Part shown: positions 35,353 to 45,445 of the stretch, piece after piece | Layout: each line of letters begins with the position of its first letter | Numbering within the stretch: the stretch's first letter is position 1 | From: Vibrio ponticus | Lineage (GTDB): Bacteria; Pseudomonadota; Gammaproteobacteria; Enterobacterales; Vibrionaceae | NCBI RefSeq assembly: GCF_009938225.1 | Contig: NZ_AP019657.1 | Coordinates: forward strand, 1,178,001-1,242,000 | Direction of reading: 5' to 3' | DNA length: 64,000 bases | The notes under the pieces: generated by a model | Told to the model about the DNA's origin: nothing | What the model saw: only the letters and a program-made list of their open reading frames with translations | The model's database searches: none | Made by a program: the position numbers and the translations under genes

Positions 35353-35758
35353 TTTAATTCTCCTCAGGGTGCCCTGCGCCTATTCTAATTAAAACGTTTT
35401 CTTAAATTCGAGAATTTGGCGTCTAATCCTATTTTTTATTCTGTAATGTAAGACATATCTAAGTGGCTATAACTTAGAGATAATAACTAAGAGTTATCAA
35501 ATGAGATGAAGTTAAAACTTATTTTAATTCGCCTTGACATAATGCATTTTGTTATGAATCTGTTTGAATTATTTTTGATTTGACTAAGTTGTAATAAATA
35601 ACTGATAGAAATGTAATAATCTCAGATTTGGTATTTGTTGTCAAAAAAGCTTTCGTGTCGTTTATGTTGAATTTTATAAATGTTAGTTTGAGCAAATAAA
35701 AGATATTTGCGATGTACTTCAAAATTATACATTCAGGTAATTGTCAGCGGGGCTAAAT
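35353..35758. other. Divergent intergenic region between the LapE-like and adhesin genes
   Basis: About 400 very AT-rich bases. It holds an imperfect inverted repeat ATAAC-TTAG ... CTAA-GA-GTTAT at about 35469-35497. No ORF or RNA is apparent. It should contain both promoters and likely sites for biofilm regulators, but none could be matched with confidence. Confidence 0.45.
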
Positions 35759-38700
35759 ATGAAAGTAACTCATTTAACAACAACTGCCAATTTGGTCGGA
35801 GGGCAATCGATTGTCATCGGAATAAATGGAGAGCTGCGGTTATTGAATGAAGGAGAAGTCCCTTTACCTGGCGAATTGATTATCACCAATAGCCCTAATA
35901 GTGGTATCAATGCTGGTTCTGTAGAGATATTTCAGCAAGCCCAAGATCAAGTTTTGGATATTACACAAGACGTAAATGACATTTTAACGGCAATCGAACA
36001 GGGTGAGGACCCAACGGCGCTTGACCCTGACATAGCGCCAGCAGCAGGAGGTGCGCAAGGTTCAAGTATCGGTCTTTCTGGTACCGTCTCTCGTGATGGT
36101 GCAGAAACGCAGCCGCAGACCCTATTTCTCACAGAAGCATCGGGAACGCTGAATTTATCAACCACGCAAAGCTTAGGTTTATTATCCGTTCTATCTTTAC
36201 CTGCGGCACCTTTACCCACCGTCCCAACACTACCGCCAACGGCCGTTGATGATCCTCAGCCCTTTGCGCTTATCCGTGGCAATATGACATTAACAAACAG
36301 TGGTAGCGTCGGTTGGGATGACGTTACTTTGTTTGCTGAGTTCGATGGACAAGCAGTCAAGGTTGTCGAAGATTACCTTGATCGCTTAGGAGTACATGGA
36401 ACGGATATTCCCGGAGGACCATACAAGCAGGTTCAATATGATAGAGAGTCGCAGCAATCCGAAACATTAAGCATAAAATTTGGCAAAGCGGCTACACAAG
36501 GACAGGTTGCGATAACTAATTTGTTCGCTGATGAGAGGCGAGTCTCCGATGACGATAAGCCGAATAATGAAGTTGGCGTTTGGGTTGCATACCTCAACGG
36601 CACGGTCGCTGGAAGTGGGGCGTTTGAGGCGGGTGTTAGTGATAAACAGATTGTCGTTCTTGATACTAATGGTAATGCATTTGATGAAGTGGTTTTTTAT
36701 GCCAGTGAATACAGTTCCGGTGGGCATAGCTCAATAGATAACGATTCGTCTGACTATTTTGTCGCCGGTATCGAAGTCTCGTCAGAGGGCTATTATGCCA
36801 CGAATGCTAATCAAGTTTTGCGAATTCCTATTACAGAGATCTTGAGTAACGATTCTGACCCGAAAGGGACGGCTCTAGCCGTTAGTCGAGTCGAGGTAGA
36901 TCCAAGCGTTGGTCGCGCGCAAATTGTCGGTGATTACATTGAATTTACCCCATCATCAGGGATGGTGGGAGCTGGAGAGATTGCGTATCAGGTTGTGGAT
37001 GGTGATGGTGAAGTTGCTAGCGCTAATATCGCTATCTTAGTGAATGCAACGGTGGAACCCGCGCGGATGGCTTCACTAGAATTGCAAGCGGATTCTGTTT
37101 ATGAGGGGGAACCGTTGATTTATGCGGTTCAACTGGATAAGCCGACCATCGCTGAAAGTAGATATCATTATTCGTTTGAGCTGCTAAATGGGACTGATAA
37201 TGAGGATATTAACTTAGATCAAGTCTCTTTTACCAATGGGGTCACCATTGATACAACCGGTGTTCTATTGGTACCACTGGGCGTTGATAGGTTTGATATT
37301 GTACTGCCTACACGTTTGGACACGGTTGCAGATAGTGGTGAGATAGTGGCACTAAACATTGCAAGTCCACCAGGTGGTGATTTACAAACTGCGGAGGGAA
37401 CCATTCTTGATAGAGTTGAGCCACTTATCGACGTGTCGCATGAATTGATTCAGGGAGACATCACCCTGGATGCTACAGATGCTAGAAGCTGGAATAGCGC
37501 AAATATTGAAGTCAGTTTTGCTGGTGTTCCTGCACGTTTAGCGATGAACTCAGTGACAGGTCGATTAGGTATTTTAAATGGCGCCCCAGAAGGGGGACCT
37601 CGTAAGCAAATTCAGTTTGATCGTGAATCAGGAGAATCAGAGAAGCTCGCGATTCAATTTGATACACCAGCAACTTCTGGCAGTTTTCTGATCAGTAAAT
37701 TGTTTGATGCGGAAGGTAATGGTGACGCGAATCATGAAGCCGGTACTTGGGTTGCAAAGCTAAATGGTGAATCAGTCGCCAGCGGGCAATTTGATGGAGG
37801 AGTGAACCCCGGTGGGGGGCGTACTTTGTTTACTATCGACACTCAAGGGCTGGCTTTTGATCAAGTGATTTTCTCAGCGACTGAATACAGTGGCGGGATT
37901 AATGGTGCGGTAGATAATGACTCGTCAGATTATTATCTTGAAGGGTTAAAAGTGAGTGCGACTCATCAGTTTGCCATACAAGAAACGCTCTCTGGGACTC
38001 AACCATCTTATCTTACTATTCCCGCCTCACATCTATTTAGCCGCATTGGCGGTTCCTCTGATGCAGGTTATCAGATTGTTTCGGCAAGTTTGACTCATCT
38101 GCCAGCCGGTTTGGTTTCAATTGATGCAAATGGCAATATTGTATTTGAGGCTGAGCATGGTTTTATTGGTGAAACAAACGTTGAATTTGCGGTCTTGCAA
38201 CCTGATGGTGTGGTTCGACACGGATATCTGGAAATATCGGTGGTCGAGCGGGTGGCGAACTCGTCAGTAGAGACCATTATTGCTGTACAAGATGTGCTGG
38301 GTGAAGGTGATGAAGTGCATTTTAAGGTCAATTTGGATAAGGTGACACTTGATCAGGCAGTGTTCGATGTCGTACTTAAGCAAAATACCAGTGATGGCAC
38401 AGGTGAAACAGACATCGTTGCAAGGCTTGCTGATGCGCGCTTTAGTCATGGCGTAACAGCGTCAGCGGCGGGACAGATTCATGTTCCAGAGAGTGTGGGA
38501 GAGTTTGAGGTTTTCTTGCCTTCTGATATCAGTACTGGGTCAGATGGAGTTCGTGCGGTATCTTTGTCAATTGCGGGTAAGCAATCAAGCGTTGATATTT
38601 TTGACACACTGCATACAGCGACACTGCTGAATGACATATTGCAGGGAGATGACGGAGCAGATCTGTTTCAATGGGTCGATCAACCTTGGGAGACCACGAA

Positions 38701-38962
38701 TCGTTTTAGTGTGTCTAAGTTTGAAGTGGGTACCGATAAGCTCGATTTGTCAGATATCTTGGAAGACAATCTGTCATTGGATGAGGCGTTAGCGGCAATT
38801 AATCTCGTCAAAAGTGCCGATAATGAATCTGTGAATCTTGAGGTTGCTACGAAAAGTGCTGATACGATTGCAATAGATATTGAGAGTGATCCAATGACGA
38901 GTTTTGACGCGCTTTCGGGAGAGACATTGTTGAAGAGTGTACTTTTCAATTTACCTGATTAA
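35759..38962 (+). CDS. Short LapA/FrhA-type RTX adhesin with N-terminal retention module and type I secretion signal
   Basis: 1067 residues from the ATG at 35759. Residues 1-90 form a LapA-like retention module (GELRLLNEGEVPLPGELI), followed by P94-A95-A96-G97-G98, the di-alanine type of site cut by LapG proteases. The body is a three-part block present twice: a jellyroll-like domain (172-341 and 566-736, sharing GGP-x-KQ-x-Q and DNDSSDY), a cadherin-like domain and a Calx-beta-like domain. The C-terminus ends NDILQGDDGADLFQW ... VGTDKLDLSDIL, the VCA0849-type T1SS target. It probably mediates surface attachment. It is far shorter than FrhA or LapA. Confidence 0.82.
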   Translation: MKVTHLTTTANLVGGQSIVIGINGELRLLNEGEVPLPGELIITNSPNSGINAGSVEIFQQAQDQVLDITQDVNDILTAIEQGEDPTALDPDIAPAAGGAQGSSIGLSGTVSRDGAETQPQTLFLTEASGTLNLSTTQSLGLLSVLSLPAAPLPTVPTLPPTAVDDPQPFALIRGNMTLTNSGSVGWDDVTLFAEFDGQAVKVVEDYLDRLGVHGTDIPGGPYKQVQYDRESQQSETLSIKFGKAATQGQVAITNLFADERRVSDDDKPNNEVGVWVAYLNGTVAGSGAFEAGVSDKQIVVLDTNGNAFDEVVFYASEYSSGGHSSIDNDSSDYFVAGIEVSSEGYYATNANQVLRIPITEILSNDSDPKGTALAVSRVEVDPSVGRAQIVGDYIEFTPSSGMVGAGEIAYQVVDGDGEVASANIAILVNATVEPARMASLELQADSVYEGEPLIYAVQLDKPTIAESRYHYSFELLNGTDNEDINLDQVSFTNGVTIDTTGVLLVPLGVDRFDIVLPTRLDTVADSGEIVALNIASPPGGDLQTAEGTILDRVEPLIDVSHELIQGDITLDATDARSWNSANIEVSFAGVPARLAMNSVTGRLGILNGAPEGGPRKQIQFDRESGESEKLAIQFDTPATSGSFLISKLFDAEGNGDANHEAGTWVAKLNGESVASGQFDGGVNPGGGRTLFTIDTQGLAFDQVIFSATEYSGGINGAVDNDSSDYYLEGLKVSATHQFAIQETLSGTQPSYLTIPASHLFSRIGGSSDAGYQIVSASLTHLPAGLVSIDANGNIVFEAEHGFIGETNVEFAVLQPDGVVRHGYLEISVVERVANSSVETIIAVQDVLGEGDEVHFKVNLDKVTLDQAVFDVVLKQNTSDGTGETDIVARLADARFSHGVTASAAGQIHVPESVGEFEVFLPSDISTGSDGVRAVSLSIAGKQSSVDIFDTLHTATLLNDILQGDDGADLFQWVDQPWETTNRFSVSKFEVGTDKLDLSDILEDNLSLDEALAAINLVKSADNESVNLEVATKSADTIAIDIESDPMTSFDALSGETLLKSVLFNLPD

Positions 38963-38996
38963 TCTCGACGCTCCGATAGTCTGAAGAAAGTTTGTT

Positions 38997-39033
38997 AAGC
39001 CTGCCTCACAGTCAATGTGGAGCAGGCTTTTTT
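38997..39033 (+). terminator. Terminator after the adhesin gene
   Basis: AAGCCTGC...GCAGGCTT closes an outer stem with TCACA/TGTGG continuing inside, followed by a T run. Confidence 0.85.
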
Positions 39034-39044
39034 ACACAATAGAG

Positions 39045-40238
39045 TTACAGTACTTTACACGCAAAGCCTTTCAGGTAGAAACCTTCTGGGTATGCGGTGT
39101 CGGTTGGGTGGTCTGCTGCTTGCTCGAAGCGTTCAACAAATTTCACCTGACGACCTGCATCTACTGCCGCATCAGCAATGATTTTTTGGAACAGTACTTG
39201 GTCCATTAAACCCGAGCATGAGTACGTTAATAGCGTACCGCCTGGTTTTAAAATCTGCATAGCTAGCATGTTGATATCTTTGTAACCACGGCATGCACCA
39301 TTGAGTTGTGCTTTGCTATCTGCAAACTTTGGTGGATCCATTACTACAACATCGAACTGAGTGCCTTGATCGCGGTACTCGCGTAGCAGTTTGAATACGT
39401 CAGCATTTAGGAACACCGCACGTTTCTTTGAGATATCAAATTCGTTGATCTCTGCGTTGAACTTCGCTGTATCTAGAGCTGGTTGAGAAACATCAGCATT
39501 GATAACACGCTTCGCGCCGCCTTTTAGTGCGTAAAGACCAAAGCCACCGGTGTAAGAGAAGCAGTTTAGTACTTCTTTATCTTTGACATACTTCATTGAC
39601 TGTTGACGGCTATCGCGCTGGTCAAGATAGAAACCAGTTTTGTGACCACCTACGATATCGACACTGATTTTTACGCCGTTCTCTTCAATCACAACAGATT
39701 TAGGTGGCATTTCACCGTGCAGTACACCAGTTGTCTCTTCTAAACCTTCTTTTTTGCGCACCGCAACATCTGAACGTTCGTATACGTTGGCATTTGGGAA
39801 TACTTCGATCAGTGCATCGACTAAGTTTTGTTTTTGGTATTCCGCACCCGCACTTAGTAATTGGCACACCAGGAAATCTTGATATTTATCAATAGTAATT
39901 CCTGGCAGACCATCAGACTCAGCTGCGATTAGGCGGTAACCAGTTAGTCCATCGCGCTCGATAACATCTTCACGGAGCAGTTGAGCATCTTGAATACGTT
40001 TTACGAAGAATGCCTTGTCGATGTTTTGTTTCTCGAAACTCCAAACTCGTGCACGAATCTGGGAGTTTGGTGAGTAAGCTGCTTTTGCTAGCCATTGACC
40101 ATCATTGCTATACACATCAACAGTTTCACCTAATTGAGGCTCACCCTCTACGCGTTGGATACCGCGAGAGAAAATCCATGGGTGTTTGCGTCGTAGTGAT
40201 TTGTCTCGACCTTTTACTAGGTAAATTGCTGGTGTCAT
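39045..40238 (-). CDS. rlmI: 23S rRNA (cytosine(1962)-C5)-methyltransferase RlmI
   Basis: 397 residues. An N-terminal PUA domain ([20 protein letters not shown]) precedes a RlmK/I Rossmann methyltransferase: [20 protein letters not shown] binds [12 protein letters not shown] is the motif IV and LTYSCSGLM carries the catalytic-type Cys. It methylates C1962 of 23S rRNA. ATG at 40238 is preferred over a TTG at 40250. Confidence 0.93.
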   Translation of the reverse strand: MTPAIYLVKGRDKSLRRKHPWIFSRGIQRVEGEPQLGETVDVYSNDGQWLAKAAYSPNSQIRARVWSFEKQNIDKAFFVKRIQDAQLLREDVIERDGLTGYRLIAAESDGLPGITIDKYQDFLVCQLLSAGAEYQKQNLVDALIEVFPNANVYERSDVAVRKKEGLEETTGVLHGEMPPKSVVIEENGVKISVDIVGGHKTGFYLDQRDSRQQSMKYVKDKEVLNCFSYTGGFGLYALKGGAKRVINADVSQPALDTAKFNAEINEFDISKKRAVFLNADVFKLLREYRDQGTQFDVVVMDPPKFADSKAQLNGACRGYKDINMLAMQILKPGGTLLTYSCSGLMDQVLFQKIIADAAVDAGRQVKFVERFEQAADHPTDTAYPEGFYLKGFACKVL

Positions 40239-40305
40239 TGTGATACTCAAATGATTGTCTGGAAAGGGTGGGTATTGTCAGTGAAGCGCTAGGGAAAAGC
40301 AAATA

Positions 40306-40329
40306 AAAGAGCCGCATCAGCGGCTCTTT
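40306..40329 (-). terminator. Terminator after the second chemoreceptor gene
   Basis: AAAGAGCCGC pairs with GCGGCTCTTT around ATCA, with T-rich sequence following on the minus strand, 43 bases past the stop. Confidence 0.88.
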
Positions 40330-40371
40330 AGGTGACTATCTGTATTGTAACTGGCTCAATACATTATGCTG

Positions 40372-41775
40372 TTAGGCTTTAAGCCCCGTTAGCATATTCT
40401 CCATGGTGGTACTTTGTGCTCGAAGTTGCTCCACATGGCTGCGAGTCTCTTCAAGCATATTGCACACCGTATTCGATTGATTGCGAATTTCATCCACGCT
40501 AGCGGCAATATTATCTGCGACTACCCCTTGTTGTTCAGCCGCGGTGGCAATTTGAGTTGAACTGTCTGAGATACTTTGGTTGCGAGTAGCAAGTTCGCCA
40601 ATTTCACTGTCTACTTCTGACATTAAAGTTTGACCTTCGTTGGCGCTGGAGACGGTAGTTTCCATCAACTGTGTGAGTGACTGGCTGTTGCGTTGTAGCG
40701 CTTCAATCATCGATTGAATTTCAACAGTGGCTTGTTGTGTTCTACCTGCCAGAGCGCGAACTTCATCGGCGACCACGGCGAACCCGCGACCTTGCTCACC
40801 GGCGCGGGCGGCTTCGATTGCTGCGTTAAGTGCAAGTAAATTGGTTTGTTCTGAAATGCCGTTGATCGCGGTGACTACTTGGTCGATTTGTGCCGCGTTT
40901 GCATCCAGTTCTGCAACTGCCTGAGATGCTGATTGCACTTCAGTAGATAAGTGTGAAATTGAAGTTAGCGTATGACCCACTTTGCTTTGACCTTGCTGAG
41001 CGATGTTGCGCGCTTCGTTAGTCTGAGTGCTAGAGTCGTGGGCAAGGGTAGCGACTTCGCGAATGGTACACGCCATTTGTTCAGTCGCGCTCGCAAGTGA
41101 GCTTAGGTGCTCTTGCTGCGTCGCTGATACTTGCGAACTTTCTTGCGTCGCTAGGTTAAGCTCTGAACTGATTTGTTGCATCAGTGCAATCGACTCTTGG
41201 ATCGACATCACTAGGTTTTGTTCACGATCGGCAACCTTATCGATAGTGATAGCGATTTCACTAAACTCGTCACGCACTTTAAAGAAGTTCATACGAGCAG
41301 TTAAGTCACCATCTGCTAAAGTATTAAGAGCTTTATTCATGGTGAACATCGCACCGCCGATAAAGGTCATGATGTAATAAACGCCAAGTGCAATCAGAGA
41401 TAAAGTGGCAATAATAATACTGACTTGGAAAGTCGAAAGTGCCGTCCACAAATTTTGCTTATGATTGGCAACGAGGCTGTATTGACCGCCGTTCACTGCG
41501 ATAGCGTCAGGACCAAAGCCAATGCTGATGGTACTTGACGTACTTAATAGTGTCGCTACGTCACTTTGAGAGAGATTTCCCGCTTCAATTAAGCTTTTTA
41601 CTAATAGTAATTCTTCTTGATATAGGCTTTCAGTCATTGCGCCCGACGCACTGTTTAGAATCACAGTTAAAATGACTAAAGCGGAAAATGGCAGTAAGAA
41701 GAGTAGGTAAAACTTCTCTTGAATTGTTAAATGAATGAGATACTTATCAATCCAACGAAATGGGATTTCTTTCAT
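40372..41775 (-). CDS. Methyl-accepting chemotaxis protein with a small periplasmic domain
   Basis: 467 residues. TM1 at about 22-42, a periplasmic region of only about 60-65 residues, TM2 at about 113-137, HAMP, then the signalling domain with the invariant [20 protein letters not shown]. The sensor is too small for a Cache or 4HB domain, so it may sense through a partner or the membrane. Ligand unknown. Confidence 0.92.
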   Translation of the reverse strand: MKEIPFRWIDKYLIHLTIQEKFYLLFLLPFSALVILTVILNSASGAMTESLYQEELLLVKSLIEAGNLSQSDVATLLSTSSTISIGFGPDAIAVNGGQYSLVANHKQNLWTALSTFQVSIIIATLSLIALGVYYIMTFIGGAMFTMNKALNTLADGDLTARMNFFKVRDEFSEIAITIDKVADREQNLVMSIQESIALMQQISSELNLATQESSQVSATQQEHLSSLASATEQMACTIREVATLAHDSSTQTNEARNIAQQGQSKVGHTLTSISHLSTEVQSASQAVAELDANAAQIDQVVTAINGISEQTNLLALNAAIEAARAGEQGRGFAVVADEVRALAGRTQQATVEIQSMIEALQRNSQSLTQLMETTVSSANEGQTLMSEVDSEIGELATRNQSISDSSTQIATAAEQQGVVADNIAASVDEIRNQSNTVCNMLEETRSHVEQLRAQSTTMENMLTGLKA

Positions 41776-41863
41776 AATGTAGTTCCTTAAATATACCCCA
41801 CTGATTCCACTAGTGGGTAAAGCCGCGGCACTATATCACCGCGCTACAGCAAGAGGTACCGAT

Positions 41864-42136
41864 ATGGCACAACGATGTGTGAAATTTGTGGTAGAGGGCA
41901 GAGTTCAGGGAGTTGGCTTTCGTTATCAAACCGCTTACTTTGCTTTAAAAGTGGGGGTAACCGGGTATGCCAAGAATTTATGGGATGGTGATGTTGAGGT
42001 GATGGTGTGTGGTAATGACGCACAGCTAGAAAGAATGGATGAATATTTACAAGATGGTCCACCAAGTGCACGAGTGGATAATTTGAGTCGAGAAAGCGTC
42101 GATTTTAAGCACTTCAAAGGTTTTGATATCCTGTGA
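41864..42136 (+). CDS. yccX: Acylphosphatase
   Basis: 90 residues. The signature VEGRVQGVGFRYQ holds the catalytic Arg, and the second motif GYAKNLWDGDVEV the catalytic Asn. It hydrolyses acyl phosphates. The ATG at 41864 follows AGAGGT. The convergent tusE and yccA follow, as in enterics. Confidence 0.94.
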   Translation: MAQRCVKFVVEGRVQGVGFRYQTAYFALKVGVTGYAKNLWDGDVEVMVCGNDAQLERMDEYLQDGPPSARVDNLSRESVDFKHFKGFDIL

Positions 42137-42164
42137 AATAACCACAGGATATCGGGTAGCTAGC

Positions 42165-42494
42165 TTATAAGCACTTGGCTGGTTTTGGCAGCCCAGCAAG
42201 TTTCGTTGCTTGTTTAGCCGGACCTTCTTTAAAAAGCTTAAACAGGTATTTGCTGTTGCCTTTTTCTGGACCGTGCGATTTTTCCATCGCTTTCACCAGC
42301 ATTCGTACTGCCGGTGATGTATTAAATTCTTGATAGAACTCACGAACAAAGTGCACCACTTCTAGGTGTGCATCTGTAAGTTCAATGCCTTCTTGCTCCG
42401 CAAGTACCTCAATCATGCCTTCTTCCCACTGAGTATGGTCGAGAAGGTAACCTTGTGCGTCCGTTTCGATTTGCTTGCCGTTATATTCAAACAT
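42165..42494 (-). CDS. tusE: Sulfurtransferase TusE (DsrC family)
   Basis: 109 residues. The C-terminal penultimate Cys (PKPAKCL) is the persulfide acceptor; the body ([21 protein letters not shown]) is typical DsrC/TusE. It relays sulfur from TusBCD to MnmA for 2-thiouridine of tRNA. The second DsrC Cys, ten residues upstream, is absent, as expected for TusE. Confidence 0.94.
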   Translation of the reverse strand: MFEYNGKQIETDAQGYLLDHTQWEEGMIEVLAEQEGIELTDAHLEVVHFVREFYQEFNTSPAVRMLVKAMEKSHGPEKGNSKYLFKLFKEGPAKQATKLAGLPKPAKCL

Positions 42495-42554
42495 CTTAAT
42501 TGTCCAACCGATTAGATTACGATTAGGGTAGCCTAGCTCTGAATTACTCTCAAT

Positions 42555-42592
42555 AAAAAAGCCCGAAGGAGAGGCTCCATCGGGCTTTTTTT
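42555..42592 (-). terminator. Terminator after the yccA-like gene
   Basis: AAAAAAGCCCGA pairs with TCGGGCTTTTTT, with an internal small stem. A long T run follows on the minus strand. Confidence 0.9.
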
Positions 42593-42629
42593 AATCACTT
42601 CCGGCTAGCATGCCAGTCAAGACAAGTCA

Positions 42630-43298
42630 TTAATCGTCGTTCATGATACCTAGAATGCTTAACAAGCTAGTAAATAGGTTAAGAATATTTAGGTACATAG
42701 AGATTGTCGCGCTTACGTAATTAGTTTCTTCGCCACGTACAATGCGGCTTGTGTCGTAAAGGATAAAGCCTGAGAACACAAGTGCTGACATGCTGCTGAT
42801 CGCTAGTTGGCCCATTGTTGAACCAACAAAGATATTAATCAGTGCTGCCACGATAACAATGATCAGACCTGCCATTAGGAAATTACGCATGAAAGAGAAA
42901 TCTTTTTTGCTGCTAATGGTGTAAGCAGATAGACCCAAGAATACCATGCCTGTTAAGCCTAGAGCTTGCGCGATGATAGATGGACCGTTTGCAATTGAAG
43001 CGTAGTAAGTCAGCATTGGACCAAGTGCACCACCCATTAGAGTAGTGAAGACAAATGTCCATACAATACCCATTGATGAGTTAATGCTTCTTGGCAGAGC
43101 GAAGAAAAGAATACCGATAGCGGCGATTTGCATCACTAATGCCATGATTGGAGAAATACCGATAGCCATAGTAAACATAGCGGCAATTGCACTGGTTACT
43201 AATGTCATCGATAGCAAGAAGTAAGTATTCTTTAGGGTTTTGTTGATCTCAAGTGTGTTAGTTGCACTTGTAGAACGAGTAAACATAGGACTGTTCAT
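42630..43298 (-). CDS. yccA: Bax inhibitor-1/YccA family membrane protein
   Basis: 222 residues with seven helices. The family (YccA, TMBIM) modulates FtsH in E. coli and ion leak in relatives. The sequence TISMYLNILNLFTSLLSILG at the C-terminus and the DTSRIVRG loop are characteristic. The ATG at 43298 has GAGGAAG eight bases upstream; the ATG at 43310 lies within that site. Confidence 0.9.
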   Translation of the reverse strand: MNSPMFTRSTSATNTLEINKTLKNTYFLLSMTLVTSAIAAMFTMAIGISPIMALVMQIAAIGILFFALPRSINSSMGIVWTFVFTTLMGGALGPMLTYYASIANGPSIIAQALGLTGMVFLGLSAYTISSKKDFSFMRNFLMAGLIIVIVAALINIFVGSTMGQLAISSMSALVFSGFILYDTSRIVRGEETNYVSATISMYLNILNLFTSLLSILGIMNDD

Positions 43299-43533
43299 AG
43301 TCTTCCTCATTAGAGTGTCATGCTTTTACTTACATTTATGAGGTTGATTGAGTAAAAGATCAAGCCCCATTGAGTAGTTAACCAAATAATAATAGAAATA
43401 GATGCTTAAGTAATCGTGAAGATGTAACACAATTTAACCAAATCCGCATGTTGACGCTGTTTATCAGTGACCATATTGTGATGTGCTACAAAACTGTTTA
43501 CTTGCATGGCTGAAAAATTCCAATAAAAACAAA

Positions 43534-43557
43534 AGGGCACGTTACGTGCCCTCTGGG
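43534..43557 (-). terminator. Terminator after aapP
   Basis: AGGGCACG and CGTGCCCT pair around TTA. On the minus strand TTTTGTTTTT follows. Confidence 0.9.
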
Positions 43558-43574
43558 TTAACTCATACTTACTA

Positions 43575-44324
43575 TTAATGGTGGAGGATTTGTGCAAGGA
43601 AGTTTTGTGTTCGATCTGACTGCGGGTTTTCGAAGAAATCGACTGGATTATTCTCTTCGATGATTTCGCCAGCATCCATAAAGATAACGCGATCGGCAAC
43701 CTCTTTGGCAAAACCCATCTCGTGTGTTACACACAGCATAGTCATGCCTTCTTCTGCTAGCTCAACCATTACATCTAGCACCTCGCGCACCATCTCAGGG
43801 TCGAGAGCAGAAGTCGGCTCATCAAATAGCATCACTTGAGGGTTCATGCATAGTGAACGCGCGATAGCCACACGTTGTTGCTGACCACCAGAAAGTTGAC
43901 CTGGGTATTTATCAGCTTGGTCAGGGATTTTTACGCGCTCTAGGTATTGCATTGCAATCTTTTCCGCTTCTTCTTTCGGCATTTTTTTGACCCAAATTGG
44001 CGCTAGGGTGCAGTTTTCTAATACTGTCAGGTGAGGGAAAAGATTAAAGTGCTGAAAACACATGCCTACTTCACGGCGCACTGCTTCAATGTTTTTCAGA
44101 TCTTCCGTAAGTTCATTACCTGAAACGAAGATATGACCTTTTTGGTGTTCTTCCAAACGGTTGATACAGCGAATCATGGTCGATTTACCTGAGCCCGAAG
44201 GACCACAAATAACGATTTTTTCGCCTTTTTGAACTTTCAGATTAATGTTTTTTAGTACGTGAAACTCACCGTACCACTTGTTCATGTCGTTAATTTCGAT
44301 CATGTAATCTTGTTGTTGCGTCAT
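43575..44324 (-). CDS. aapP: General L-amino acid ABC transporter, ATP-binding protein AapP
   Basis: 249 residues. Walker [11 protein letters not shown]-loop FQHFNLFPH, signature [16 protein letters not shown], Walker [13 protein letters not shown] and H-loop THEMGFA are all intact. It is the ATPase of the aapJQMP amino-acid importer, the last gene of the operon. Confidence 0.93.
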   Translation of the reverse strand: MTQQQDYMIEINDMNKWYGEFHVLKNINLKVQKGEKIVICGPSGSGKSTMIRCINRLEEHQKGHIFVSGNELTEDLKNIEAVRREVGMCFQHFNLFPHLTVLENCTLAPIWVKKMPKEEAEKIAMQYLERVKIPDQADKYPGQLSGGQQQRVAIARSLCMNPQVMLFDEPTSALDPEMVREVLDVMVELAEEGMTMLCVTHEMGFAKEVADRVIFMDAGEIIEENNPVDFFENPQSDRTQNFLAQILHH

Positions 44325-44346
44325 AATACGTCCTTGAATACTAGAA

Positions 44347-45444
44347 TTATCGTTTGTGGCCGGTATGGAGTTTGTTCTCTAGCCATATCGAATAACGCGA
44401 CATGCCAAAACAAAATACCCAGAACACTAACGCGACAAATACATAACTTTCGGTGGCAAAGCCTAACCACTCAGGGTCAGTGTTAGCGGCTTGCCCTATG
44501 CCTAACACATCGAACATGCCGATGATGAGTACCAGACTGGTGTCTTTAAATAAGCCAATGAAGGTATTTACGATGGAAGGGATGGTGATCTTTAAAGCTT
44601 GCGGCAAAATGATCAGACCCATTTTTTTCCAGTAAGTTAAGCCTAAAGCGTCGGCTGCTTCATACTGACCTTTTGGTATTGCTTGCAAACCACCGCGAAC
44701 CACTTCTGCCATATACGCTGAGGCAAACATAACTACACCGATAAGCGCACGAATAAGCTTGTTGGTTTCAGAACCTTCGGAAAGGAACAGTGGTAGCATG
44801 ACGGATGCCATAAATAGCACCGTAATCAGCGGCACACCACGCCAAACCTCGATATAGACCGTACAGATGCTGCGAATAATTGGCATCTCTGAACGTCGAC
44901 CGAGCGCAAGCGCCACACCAATCGGCAGAGAAACCACAATACCGACAAGAGCGATAATTAGCGTAACCAGCAAGCCACCCCATTTGTGGGTTTCTACGAC
45001 CTCAAGACCGAACACGCCACCATACAGTAAACCTGCGGCGATAAACGGATAGACGTTTACAAAGAATAACCAAATCCAAGTGCGCTTCGGTGTACCTTCG
45101 TAGGCGAGTAAGATCGTAAATAGGGCGAGTGTTGCGTAAAACAGGCGAGGGCGCCACAGCTCGGCTTCTGGGTAGAAGCCATACATAAATTGCTCCCAAC
45201 GCACACTGATAAATACCCAACATGCCCCTTCGCGAGTACAGTCGTTACGAGTCGAGCCAACCCAGTCGGCGTTGATTAATGCCCACTCAGCAACAGACCA
45301 TAAGCCTACCACCATAAAGTAACCAAGAATTAAGCTAACTATAGAGTTAACGGGGCCATTGAATAAGTTACGACGTAACCAGCCAACCACACCAATGGTG
45401 TTTGATGGTGGCGGTAAATCGGGCTGAAATTGATGTATCTTCAT
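44347..45444 (-). CDS. aapM: General L-amino acid ABC transporter, permease AapM
   Basis: 365 residues. Long N-terminal extension with extra helices, as in AapM, then the HisM-type permease core with the EAA loop [20 protein letters not shown] then [10 protein letters not shown]. It lies one base after aapQ, so the two are probably translationally coupled. Confidence 0.92.
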   Translation of the reverse strand: MKIHQFQPDLPPPSNTIGVVGWLRRNLFNGPVNSIVSLILGYFMVVGLWSVAEWALINADWVGSTRNDCTREGACWVFISVRWEQFMYGFYPEAELWRPRLFYATLALFTILLAYEGTPKRTWIWLFFVNVYPFIAAGLLYGGVFGLEVVETHKWGGLLVTLIIALVGIVVSLPIGVALALGRRSEMPIIRSICTVYIEVWRGVPLITVLFMASVMLPLFLSEGSETNKLIRALIGVVMFASAYMAEVVRGGLQAIPKGQYEAADALGLTYWKKMGLIILPQALKITIPSIVNTFIGLFKDTSLVLIIGMFDVLGIGQAANTDPEWLGFATESYVFVALVFWVFCFGMSRYSIWLENKLHTGHKR

Positions 45445-45445
45445 A

